Source: Bacteroidales bacterium
GTDB lineage: Bacteria; Bacteroidota; Bacteroidia; Bacteroidales; F082
Length of the DNA: 12,720 bases
NCBI GenBank assembly: GCA_024762735.1
Contig: JANTGU010000030.1
Span: 1 to 12,720 of the forward strand
Direction of reading: 5' to 3'
In this document: piece after piece, positions 1 through 6,410 of the stretch
How the letters are laid out: each line of letters starts with the position of its first letter
Numbering within the stretch: position 1 is the stretch's first letter
Notes under the pieces: model-generated
What the model was told of the DNA's origin: nothing
The model's input: the letters and a program-made list of their open reading frames with translations, nothing else
The model's database searches: none
Translations under genes and position numbers: made by a program

Positions 1-11
1 AGAATTGCTTC

Positions 12-41
12 AAAAAAAAAGCCCTCCATCTGGAAGGCTTT
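12..41 (-). terminator. Rho-independent terminator after tRNA-Pro
   Basis: Read on the minus strand, a 10-bp stem (AAAGCCTTCC pairing with GGAGGGCTTT, one G-U pair) closes a four-base loop and runs straight into nine Ts (positions 20-12). It starts six bases after the discriminator base of the tRNA, so it is well placed to end that transcript. The plus-strand reading has no long T tract after the stem, so termination is expected only for minus-strand transcription. Confidence 0.9.
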
Positions 42-46
42 CATTG

Positions 47-121
47 TCGGGGTGAGAGGATTCGAACCTCCGACCTCGTCGTCCCGAACGACGCGCGCTA
101 ACCGGGCTGCGCTACACCCCG
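47..121 (-). tRNA. tRNA-Pro, anticodon CGG
   Basis: The minus strand folds as a complete cloverleaf: 7-bp acceptor stem CGGGGTG/CACCCCG, D arm with GCGC/GCGC, anticodon stem CGTCG/CGACG around the loop TTCGGGA, and T arm GGAGG-TTCGAAT-CCTCT. The anticodon CGG reads the proline codon CCG. The first pair C1-G72 and discriminator A73 (position 47) are the bacterial tRNA-Pro identity features. The next bases read CAA, so the 3' CCA end is not encoded and must be added by nucleotidyltransferase. The gene has its own terminator downstream and a promoter-like motif upstream, so it is probably transcribed apart from the envC-like gene 60 bp upstream. Confidence 0.97.
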
Positions 122-136
122 TACAAAATGCGGCTG

Positions 137-168
137 CAAAAATAAACAATAGATTGTAAATAATACAA
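137..168 (-). promoter_or_regulatory. Bacteroidota-type promoter for tRNA-Pro
   Basis: On the minus strand TATTTTTG (positions 144-137) matches the Bacteroidota -7 element TAnnTTTG, and a TTG (168-166, within ATTG) lies 21 bases upstream, inside the 19-23 base spacing known for these promoters. Transcription would start about 10 bases before the tRNA. The motif is short and the region is AT-rich, so the call rests mainly on its placement between the end of the envC-like gene and the tRNA. Confidence 0.5.
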
Positions 169-170
169 TC
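152..170. repeat. Small inverted repeat between envC-like gene and tRNA
   Basis: GATTGTA (152-158) and TACAATC (164-170) are perfect reverse complements around a five-base AT spacer. The element lies 11 bases after the stop codon of the envC-like gene and is followed on the minus strand by a T-rich stretch, so it could be a weak terminator of that operon. It also covers the likely -33 region of the tRNA promoter. The stem is AT-rich and only 7 bp, so its role is open. Confidence 0.35.
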
Positions 171-181
171 GCAACCGGTAT

Positions 182-1432
182 TTATTTTTTTACTATCCAG
201 TAATAAGGATTTTGCTTTTGCTTTCCTTTCCATACCTCAAAGTGCAGCACGGTTTCACCCTTGAGATTGGTGTGAATTCTGCCAATATTTTGCTTGGTCG
301 ATACTTCGTCGCCGGTAGAAACATACACTTTTTCAAGGTTAGAGTAAACGGTAAACCAGTTACCGTGTTTAACAATCACCGCTTTGTTGGTGTTGGAAAT
401 AGTGGCCACGCTCACCACTTTTCCTTTAAAAACAGCCCGTGCGTCAGATGCCTTGGTGGTAGCAATGTTGACACCATTGTTTTTTATCATCACATGCTTA
501 AGCACCGGGTGAGGGTGCGTGCCATACGGTTCCGAAATAAACCCTCGTGAGGTAGGCCAGGGTAATTTACCCTTGTTGTTAATAAATTCAGTAGCCAACT
601 TTTTTTCAGAAGGGGTCAGGTTATAGCTGTTTTTACCTGATGAACTTTTTTTGGCTTTTGTTTCGGCAGCAATAATATTTTCAATCTGACGGTTAAGCTT
701 CCCGGCTTCTCGCTGTTTTTTCCGGAGCTGAGCCCGCAATTGCTTTTCCTTGGTTGACAACGTAGCACGGACTTTGTCTTTTTCTTGTTGATTGTTTTCC
801 AACTTTGACAGTTCGGTATTTTCCTTTACCAGCAGTTTGCTTTTAGCCGCTTTTTGCAGGTTAAAATCGGTTAGCTCTTTTTGCTTGATGGCTTCCATCC
901 GCTTTATGGAGTCGGCCTGATGGCGAATAAACCCTGTCAGCTCATCGAGGTAGCGTAATCGTTGGTACGCCTGGTTAAGATCTTCGGAGGAAAAAAGAAA
1001 AATCAGCTTATCCAGTTGGCTGTTATTACGCGATAAAAAAACAACTACACGGGCATACTCTTCTTTGAGGTTGGCCAACTGCTTATCCATGCTACTAATA
1101 CCTGATCTGGTATTGGAAATCTTCTTTTCCAAGAGAAAAATTTCTTTTTTTAGCGTGGCCACCAGCTCGTTGCGTTGGTTTATTTTTTGCTGAATTAGCT
1201 GAAGCTCGTAAAGCGTGTGCTTTTTGTTTTTCCGGGTTTCGGCTAAAAGCTTGTTGGTGTAGTCGATCTCCTTTTCAATTTTCTCGCGTTTGGCTTTTAA
1301 ATTATCCGACTTTTTTTGTGCCTTAAGTGGCTGAACAACCCACAACATCAGCAGTAAAACTACTATCCCGATAAAAGTCCCCGGGAAACTTTGGACGGAA
1401 TTTTTGGTTGAGGTTGTCGGTTTAAAAGTCAT
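182..1432 (-). CDS. envC: EnvC-like murein hydrolase activator (degenerate M23/LytM domain)
   Basis: The 416-residue product has a hydrophobic export segment at about residues 20-36 (cleavage or anchor near KAQ, 37-39), a long charged coiled coil at about 42-260, and a C-terminal M23/LytM domain at about 298-413. This is the EnvC layout: a periplasmic coiled coil that recruits the protein to the division site and a LytM domain that switches on cell-wall amidases. The catalytic residues of active M23 enzymes are mostly replaced: HxGxD is N318-N-G-V-N322, the HxH pair is V395-L-H397, and the YxHL histidine is N365. It is therefore probably an activator, not an endopeptidase. The start ATG is the only one upstream of the export segment. 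It lies 7 bp after the DUF4292 gene and is probably the last gene of the dut operon. Assignment to the family is firm; the target amidase is unknown. Confidence 0.88.
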   Translation of the reverse strand: MTFKPTTSTKNSVQSFPGTFIGIVVLLLMLWVVQPLKAQKKSDNLKAKREKIEKEIDYTNKLLAETRKNKKHTLYELQLIQQKINQRNELVATLKKEIFLLEKKISNTRSGISSMDKQLANLKEEYARVVVFLSRNNSQLDKLIFLFSSEDLNQAYQRLRYLDELTGFIRHQADSIKRMEAIKQKELTDFNLQKAAKSKLLVKENTELSKLENNQQEKDKVRATLSTKEKQLRAQLRKKQREAGKLNRQIENIIAAETKAKKSSSGKNSYNLTPSEKKLATEFINNKGKLPWPTSRGFISEPYGTHPHPVLKHVMIKNNGVNIATTKASDARAVFKGKVVSVATISNTNKAVIVKHGNWFTVYSNLEKVYVSTGDEVSTKQNIGRIHTNLKGETVLHFEVWKGKQKQNPYYWIVKK

Positions 1433-1439
1433 AAATCAA

Positions 1440-2279
1440 TTAAAAAGCGTATTTATATTTTGACGGGATGCGAAAAGGGAAGCTGAGTGTTTGATCAAAA
1501 TGAACTTTGTTATAGTTCACATCGATTTCAATATCATGATCAGCAAAAATCGAAATGTTGATTTTATAAGGGAACATTTTACCTTCGGTTTCACGATAAT
1601 CGTCGTATCGCACCACCAGTTTCTTTTTGTCATCGCCAATTTCATTCATTTCCACACGACGCATTCTGAAAGTAAGCGGGTCGAGCCAAACTTTTTCGAT
1701 GATCACATTGGTGGGTGATTTCCCTTTTTTAATGCTTCTTTTAACCTTTCTTTTTTTCTCCATGGTTAACAGGTACATGTTGTCATCGGCTTTCACACTA
1801 AAATGGTCAATTTTATAGTAAGGCAACTGATTGGCCAGAATCATCGACTGAACAATAACATAGTCGATGGTAGAACTGATTAACGTGTCCAGCATTTGAT
1901 ACTCGCCCAAAAAGTAGGTTTTATTCAGGCGATTGATAAACTTGATGGAGTCTTGCGTTAAAATAAGCCTGGCCGCCTCGATGCCCATGGCCGGTGAAAA
2001 GGATATCCACAGGATGCTGTCTTCGCGCATGCGGAGTTGACCCCGTAAATTGGTTGTTGATTTTTCGTTGCGATAGGAAAGGCTTAGTTTTGCTGACAGG
2101 TCATGAAAAGACAGTTCATTTTCCTCCATCTTAAGTTTCAGGTACTCAAATCCATATTTTTTAAGATTTTTCTTTGCCGAAACCTTTTTGGTAGAGCTGC
2201 ACGATGAAACCGTCATGGTTATTATAATCAGCGCCATCAATATCACCGGGGAAACAACTATTTTTTTTAAGGTATTCAC
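1440..2279 (-). CDS. DUF4292 family lipoprotein
   Basis: This 279-residue protein begins with a lipoprotein signal: basic start, hydrophobic stretch (residues 8-24) and the lipobox V24-S-S-C27, so it should be acylated at C27 and sit in the periplasm, most likely on the outer membrane. The body (about 45-275) is rich in beta strands, for example LTMEKKRKVKR and LVVRYDDYRE, and matches my recollection of DUF4292, a Bacteroidota family. I recall it as related in fold to the lipoprotein carriers LolA/LolB, but this cannot be tested here. It lies between a TPR lipoprotein (27 bp upstream) and the EnvC-like gene (7 bp downstream), so it is probably cotranscribed with both and works in envelope assembly. 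Its molecular function is not established. Confidence 0.85.
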   Translation of the reverse strand: MNTLKKIVVSPVILMALIIITMTVSSCSSTKKVSAKKNLKKYGFEYLKLKMEENELSFHDLSAKLSLSYRNEKSTTNLRGQLRMREDSILWISFSPAMGIEAARLILTQDSIKFINRLNKTYFLGEYQMLDTLISSTIDYVIVQSMILANQLPYYKIDHFSVKADDNMYLLTMEKKRKVKRSIKKGKSPTNVIIEKVWLDPLTFRMRRVEMNEIGDDKKKLVVRYDDYRETEGKMFPYKINISIFADHDIEIDVNYNKVHFDQTLSFPFRIPSKYKYAF

Positions 2280-2306
2280 TTCTCGTATTTTTATGAATGA
2301 CTAGGG

Positions 2307-3986
2307 CTACTTTTTATATTTCCTGGCTTTTTGAAAATACTCTTTAGCCTCTTCCTCTCGGCCCAGTTTTTCAAGAATTTTTCCATAATGCTCCAAGACG
2401 GTTCCATTGGTATCGCCCCCGTTTTTAATGGCTTCGTCCTGCCACTTCAGCGCCTGTTCGTAATTACCCTCCTGATACAAAACCCAGGCATAAGTATCGA
2501 TGTTGTTAACATTTTTAGGGTCGAGGTTAACAGCATGTCTGGCCATTTGCTCCGCTTTTGACAAATGTAGTTTTTGTAACGACAGGTAATAAGCATAATT
2601 GTTTAAAACAATTGAATTTGAGGGGTTTATCGACAGTACTTTGTCGTATGCCTGGAAACAGGCTTCGTAATTTTTGAGCTGGTAATAGATTTCACCCAGA
2701 TAGTTATAAAACTCTTCCAGAAGTTTTTGATTCCCGGCTACAAACTCCTTACCCGTTTCCAGCGAGTTGGCCGCTTTCTCATACTTTTTAAGTTGATAAT
2801 AGGCAATCCCGTTCATCAAATAGGGTAACGGCTGATTGGGAAACAAGTCGATCACATTATCAGATTCGTTTGCCAGGTTTTTGTAGTTGCTAAGGTACAT
2901 GTCGCAAAAAAGCAGTTGTTCCCAAACAGCATAGTTTAGCGAATCCTGTTTTAAAACCTCAGCCGTTAATGCCCGTGCCTGTTTGTACTCCTCGTTTTGA
3001 TACAGCAGCGAAGCATATAAAGATTTGGCCATGGGATCGTCGGGATGGACTTTTATTAAAATCTTCGAAAGCTCCAGGGCTTGTTTTTTCTGAATTTCGT
3101 CAAGCGATCCGGAATAGTAGGTTGATAACAGTTTGATTTTGGTTTGCAAGTCAAGCTGTTTGTTTTCCATACCCAGCTTTAACTCGTCAAACGATTTCTT
3201 CTCATTGTTGCGCTTCCGATAAAAATCAGCCAGCGAAATATGAACATACGGGTCGTCAGGATTAATTTTTTCAATTTGCTGATATGCCCAGATGGCTTTA
3301 TCATCCATTTTATTTTGAGAGCAATATTCAGCCAACAGTGCATAATAGCGCGTTTCCTGAGGATTGGTACTAATCAGTTTTTCGTACTCTTTCACGCCCC
3401 TCTGGTAATCACCCAGCTGCGAATAAATCTTTACCTTTTGCAGTATCAGTGGCTCGGTAATACCTACCTGCTCTTCAATTTTATCATATTCCACCGCGGC
3501 TTTTTTATAGTCGCCCGTAAATACATAGGCATAAGCCAGCTCATTTAAAAAGTTTAAATCATTAGGGTATTGCTCCACCAACTGCTCGTAAGCTTTAACA
3601 TATTCATCATATTTACCCTCCTGCTGGGCTATTTTTCCATACGCCGCTTTGTACCACCTGTTTTTTCCGTCCAACAAAGTTGCTTTTTTAGCCAGTTCAT
3701 AAGCTTCAGCAGTCTGTCCGTTAGCACTTAGCAGTTTGGCTTTTTCGAAAAGAGCCGCCGGATCGTTGGGGTCAATTTGAAGCGCTTTGTTAAAGAAATC
3801 CAGCGCCTGATCGAAATTTCCCGCCTCCTTTTGAATGACTCCCTTGGCAAACAGGTCAGCTTCCTTCGAGGCCTCCTTCTGGGTTAATGTTCGGTTTTCA
3901 TCAAGACTACTTTTTTTAACCGTGGAACAAGCGGTAAAAGCCATAATACCGGTTAAAAAAATCGCTACTGCGATAGTATATTTCAT
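2307..3986 (-). CDS. TPR-repeat lipoprotein
   Basis: The 559-residue product starts with a lipoprotein signal peptide (residues 2-19) and lipobox F17-T-A-C20. From about residue 42 to the end it is built of 34-residue TPR units, clear ones ending in motifs such as ALQIDPNDPAA, ISTNPQETRYY, KINPDDPYVH, LSINPSNSIV and VNLDPKNVNN. It should be a superhelical periplasmic scaffold, acylated at C20 and tethered to a membrane, that binds partner proteins; it has no catalytic domain. The start ATG is directly before the signal peptide, with an A-rich leader and no Shine-Dalgarno box, as usual in Bacteroidota. It follows dut by 23 bp and precedes the DUF4292 gene by 27 bp. The shared operon suggests a part in the same envelope process as the EnvC-like protein, but the partner is not known. 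Confidence 0.88.
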   Translation of the reverse strand: MKYTIAVAIFLTGIMAFTACSTVKKSSLDENRTLTQKEASKEADLFAKGVIQKEAGNFDQALDFFNKALQIDPNDPAALFEKAKLLSANGQTAEAYELAKKATLLDGKNRWYKAAYGKIAQQEGKYDEYVKAYEQLVEQYPNDLNFLNELAYAYVFTGDYKKAAVEYDKIEEQVGITEPLILQKVKIYSQLGDYQRGVKEYEKLISTNPQETRYYALLAEYCSQNKMDDKAIWAYQQIEKINPDDPYVHISLADFYRKRNNEKKSFDELKLGMENKQLDLQTKIKLLSTYYSGSLDEIQKKQALELSKILIKVHPDDPMAKSLYASLLYQNEEYKQARALTAEVLKQDSLNYAVWEQLLFCDMYLSNYKNLANESDNVIDLFPNQPLPYLMNGIAYYQLKKYEKAANSLETGKEFVAGNQKLLEEFYNYLGEIYYQLKNYEACFQAYDKVLSINPSNSIVLNNYAYYLSLQKLHLSKAEQMARHAVNLDPKNVNNIDTYAWVLYQEGNYEQALKWQDEAIKNGGDTNGTVLEHYGKILEKLGREEEAKEYFQKARKYKK

Positions 3987-4009
3987 TATTTTAATTTTTG
4001 TTTTTATCT

Positions 4010-4441
4010 TTATTTACCCGTGTGTCCAAAACCACCTGTGCCCCGTTTGGTTTCGGTGAGCACCTCCACTTCATCCCATTGGGCCTGTACATGCTCCGAT
4101 ATAACCATTTGGGCAATCCGGTCACCATCGTTGATGATATAGCTGGTGTTGGATAAATTAACCAAAATAACCCTGACTTCCCCCCGGTAATCGGCATCAA
4201 TGGTTCCCGGTGTGTTCAGCACGGTGATGCCGTGTTTAATAGCCATACCGCTACGGGGCCTTACCTGTGCTTCGTAACCCACAGGCAACTCCATAAACAG
4301 ACCGGTAGGAATGAGCACACGCTCCAGAGGAGCCATTTCTACAGGTTCGTCAAGGTTAGCACGCAAATCCATGCCTGCTGATGCCTGGGTTTCGTATTGT
4401 GGTAATGTATGTTTTGACTTATTGACTATTCTAACATTCAT
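4010..4441 (-). CDS. dut: dUTP diphosphatase (dUTPase)
   Basis: It hydrolyses dUTP to dUMP and pyrophosphate, keeping uracil out of DNA and supplying dUMP for thymidylate synthesis. The 143 residues are typical for the trimeric all-beta family, and all five motifs are present: I AGMDLRA (22-28), II RPRSG (61-65), III GTIDADYRGE (79-88) with the water-activating aspartate most likely D82, IV GDRIAQ (106-111), and V RGTGGFGHTG (133-142) with the base-stacking F138. The C-terminal arm ends one residue after motif V. The ATG start agrees with the family. It is the first gene of the probable operon dut - TPR - DUF4292 - envC-like, with the 446-bp gap upstream likely holding the promoter. Confidence 0.97.
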   Translation of the reverse strand: MNVRIVNKSKHTLPQYETQASAGMDLRANLDEPVEMAPLERVLIPTGLFMELPVGYEAQVRPRSGMAIKHGITVLNTPGTIDADYRGEVRVILVNLSNTSYIINDGDRIAQMVISEHVQAQWDEVEVLTETKRGTGGFGHTGK

Positions 4442-4464
4442 ATGGTTATATTTTAATATTGTAC

Positions 4465-4493
4465 ATAATATAGCGCTCTTTATGTTTTGTCAC
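4465..4493 (-). promoter_or_regulatory. dut: Possible promoter for the dut operon
   Basis: On the minus strand GTGACA (4493-4488) and TATTAT (4470-4465) each match the classical sigma-70 boxes TTGACA and TATAAT in five of six bases, with an ideal 17-base spacer. The start codon follows about 23 bases after the -10 box. No TAnnTTTG motif, the form usual in Bacteroidota, is found in the 290 bases upstream of dut, so this is the best candidate. Because Bacteroidota sigma factors prefer another consensus and the region is AT-rich, the call is tentative. Confidence 0.3.
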
Positions 4494-4550
4494 GTTTTTT
4501 CATGCTGCGCGAAAAAAAAACGCGCCAAAACGATTTTGAACTTATTTGTT

Positions 4551-4587
4551 ACCCCGGTTTAATCCCGATAGCTATCGGGACGGGGCT
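4551..4587. repeat. Palindrome TCCCGATAGCTATCGGGA with flanking CCCCG/CGGGG arms
   Basis: Positions 4563-4580 form a perfect 18-bp palindrome. Outside it CCCCG (4552-4556) and CGGGG (4581-4585) add a second pairing block, with six unpaired bases on the left side only. GC-rich arms in an AT-rich gap stand out. I recall this or close variants as an intergenic repeat in several Bacteroidota genomes, which would make it REP-like; copy number cannot be seen from one window. No T tract follows on either strand, so it is not an evident intrinsic terminator. Confidence 0.65.
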
Positions 4588-4595
4588 ATTAATAT

Positions 4596-4614
4596 GCGAC
4601 CCCTACAGGGTCGC
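4596..4614. repeat. Hairpin GCGACCC-ctaca-GGGTCGC
   Basis: A perfect 7-bp inverted repeat around a five-base loop lies 15 bp from the 18-bp palindrome. With it, the two form a pair of GC-rich hairpins, the arrangement seen in REP/BIME-type intergenic elements. It lies just after the TAA of the unexplained minus-strand open frame (4623-4621). Confidence 0.6.
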
Positions 4615-4887
4615 GGATAATTAATCTCCTGTGTTTCTTAAAGCATTCATAAGTATTTCATATGACTGTTTTTTGTTGAAATTCTTTATCAACTTGGCTG
4701 ACAAAACCATTGGCTCACAGTATTGACTACCAACAATCAGGCAAAAATAGTCAAAATGAGTAAAGTTAAGCGGTTCATGAGGTTGACCGATATTAATTGT
4801 AAAACCGACGTAAAGTCAATAGTGATAAGGGATGTGCCATGTCTATCGAGATTCCGCGAAGGGTTAATTATTCCTAAAAATAAACAG

Positions 4888-6357
4888 TTATGGACGTACA
4901 AACCACCCTTTTTTCTCGGTAAGCAAAACAAAAAGCGCGAAAAACAGAATTAGCAGTGTATTAAACAAAACGGTAATCACAGCATTATTAATATGGATGA
5001 TAGTCGCTACAAAGTAGATTAATATGGCTAGCAAGGTATAGACTAATACTTTTGCCACATTGTACGGAACAGGATACACTTTTCGGCCCCAGAAATAGGA
5101 AACTATCATCATGGTAAAGTAACAGGCAAAATTGGCCCAGGCTGCCCCTATGTAACCATATTTGGGAATTAACACCACGTTGAGACCAATAGTAATCGCA
5201 GCACCCATGATGGCAATAATGGCCCCATAAAGGGTTTTATTGGTTAGTTTATACCAAACTGACAGGTTATAAAAAATGCCTAAAAACAGTTTGGCTGCCA
5301 AAATTATGGGTACAATAACCAATCCTGCTCTAAAAGCAGGTCCCACGAAATACTTAAAAACCTCGATATTGAGGGTTACACCCAAAAAGATAAACCAAAC
5401 AAAAGCCACAAACCAATTCATCACCTGGGCATAAATAAGTTTTGAATTTCGCTTTTTTTCCTCGGCAAAGAAAAATGGTTCGAAGGCATATCGAAACATC
5501 TGAATAAACAGCATCATTAGTATGGCCAGCTTATAATTGGCACCATAGATTCCCAATTGGCTTTCGGCTGTAGCGGGGTCAGGCAATAAATATTTCATCA
5601 AAATTTTATCAGCCACCTCGTTGATCATTCCGGCCAGCCCTATCACCAATACCGGTAAACTATATTGCAACAACTTATTTAACAAGGCCATATCCTTGTT
5701 AAAGCTAAACTCTTTAAATACCGGTACAACCATCACCAAAGTAGCCATTGAAGCGATCAAATTAGAAACAAAGACCAATCCCACGTTGGTGGTTACATAA
5801 TAGGGAAAATAATGCGACGCTTCGGGGGCGAGCATCTTGGGAAAAACTACCAATAATAATATATTACTCGTTATATTAATCACCACGCTTGCCACACGTA
5901 CGGCCGAAAATATTTTTGCCTTCCGATGAAACCTGAGCCATGCAAATGGCAATGCCGTGATGGCATCGATGGAGACAATAAACACCAACATCATAATGTA
6001 TTCAGGGTGTTTACCGTAACCCATAGAGGATGATAATGGGTCGATAAAAATCCAGACAAGTACGATAAAGGTTAGTGCGGCCAACAAGATAAATTGAAAT
6101 CCCGTGTTAAATACTTTTTGCGGGTTGGTGCTTTGATTAGCATACCTGAAATAGGCCGTTTCCAAACCAAAGGTGAGAAAAACCACTAAAAAAGCGATGT
6201 ACGAATACAGCTCCGTTATCTGTCCGTACTCGTTCTGGTTAAATACCAAATAGGTATAAAACGGAACCAACAAATAGTTGAGCAACCGGGGAATAATGGT
6301 TCCCAGGCCATAGATGGCCGTTTCACCGGCGAGACGTTTAATTGGACTATTCGACAT
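4888..6357 (-). CDS. Oligosaccharide/polysaccharide flippase (MOP superfamily)
   Basis: This 489-residue membrane protein has some 12-14 hydrophobic helices from residue 12 to 478 and short charged loops. The N-terminus, with LAGETAIYGLGTIIPRLLNY (9-28) then YGQITELYSY (44-53), is typical of Wzx-like flippases, and the C-terminal half matches the polysaccharide-biosynthesis C-terminal domain (GYIGAAWANF, 401-410). Such proteins move undecaprenyl-linked oligosaccharides across the inner membrane for O-antigen, capsule or glycoprotein glycan assembly. No glycosyltransferase lies nearby, so the substrate is unknown and it may not serve a local glycan cluster. The ATG lies seven bases after a good -7 element. 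It is separated from the kinase gene by 53 bp and from dut by 446 bp. MurJ is an alternative relative within the same superfamily, but the sequence looks closer to Wzx types. Confidence 0.88.
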   Translation of the reverse strand: MSNSPIKRLAGETAIYGLGTIIPRLLNYLLVPFYTYLVFNQNEYGQITELYSYIAFLVVFLTFGLETAYFRYANQSTNPQKVFNTGFQFILLAALTFIVLVWIFIDPLSSSMGYGKHPEYIMMLVFIVSIDAITALPFAWLRFHRKAKIFSAVRVASVVINITSNILLLVVFPKMLAPEASHYFPYYVTTNVGLVFVSNLIASMATLVMVVPVFKEFSFNKDMALLNKLLQYSLPVLVIGLAGMINEVADKILMKYLLPDPATAESQLGIYGANYKLAILMMLFIQMFRYAFEPFFFAEEKKRNSKLIYAQVMNWFVAFVWFIFLGVTLNIEVFKYFVGPAFRAGLVIVPIILAAKLFLGIFYNLSVWYKLTNKTLYGAIIAIMGAAITIGLNVVLIPKYGYIGAAWANFACYFTMMIVSYFWGRKVYPVPYNVAKVLVYTLLAILIYFVATIIHINNAVITVLFNTLLILFFALFVLLTEKKGWFVRP

Positions 6358-6364
6358 ATGGTGG

Positions 6365-6372
6365 CAAAAGTA
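6365..6372 (-). promoter_or_regulatory. -7 promoter element of the flippase gene
   Basis: TACTTTTG on the minus strand is an exact TAnnTTTG, followed by CCACCAT and then the ATG at 6357. Transcription would begin within a few bases of the start codon, giving a leaderless or nearly leaderless mRNA. The TTTG at 6391-6388 is 15 bases upstream, closer than the usual 19-23, so the -33 part is not convincing. Confidence 0.45.
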
Positions 6373-6410
6373 TCAAAAGGCGTATTACAAACGTTGTTGG
6401 CAACCAAATA

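Larger units (their letters stand above)
4442..4887. other. 446-bp gene-free gap between flippase and dut
   Basis: The gap holds, from the dut side, the possible dut promoter, a GCGCG-A9-CGCGC inverted repeat (4507-4525), two adjacent palindromes (4551-4614), and about 265 bp of unexplained sequence up to the flippase stop. Within the last part a minus-strand frame stays open for 64 codons (4815-4621). It has no start except an internal ATG at 4710, and its predicted peptide resembles no family I can name. No strong terminator for the flippase gene is visible. I see no tRNA, IS end or riboswitch here. Confidence 0.6.

Noticed and set aside
212..550. Long plus-strand frames opposite the envC-like, TPR, kinase and mnmG genes
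   Set aside because: All are antisense to clear genes, show no domain, and have composition expected from reading a coding strand backwards.
2001..2017. A DnaA-box-like ATATCCACA, and a TTATCCACT near 12170
   Set aside because: Isolated near-matches within genes, not a cluster, and not next to an AT-rich unwinding region. No replication origin can be called in this window.
4507..4525. GCGCG-A9-CGCGC inverted repeat upstream of dut
   Set aside because: Five-base arms around a nine-base A run; no T tract on the exit side and no known factor. Likely a chance structure, though it may bend the DNA.
4615..4873. GGATAATTAA (4615-4624) facing TTAATTATTCC (4864-4874), possible terminal inverted repeats of a 260-bp MITE
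   Set aside because: The arms are short, AT-rich and imperfect, TAATTA is itself palindromic, and no target-site duplication was seen.
4723..4953. 76-codon plus-strand open frame
   Set aside because: It runs antisense into the 3' end of the flippase gene, has no recognisable domain or leader, and lies opposite to all other genes; likely a chance frame.
6391..6404. Short GTTG...CAAC inverted repeat between the kinase and flippase genes
   Set aside because: Four-base arms without a T tract; too weak to be a terminator.
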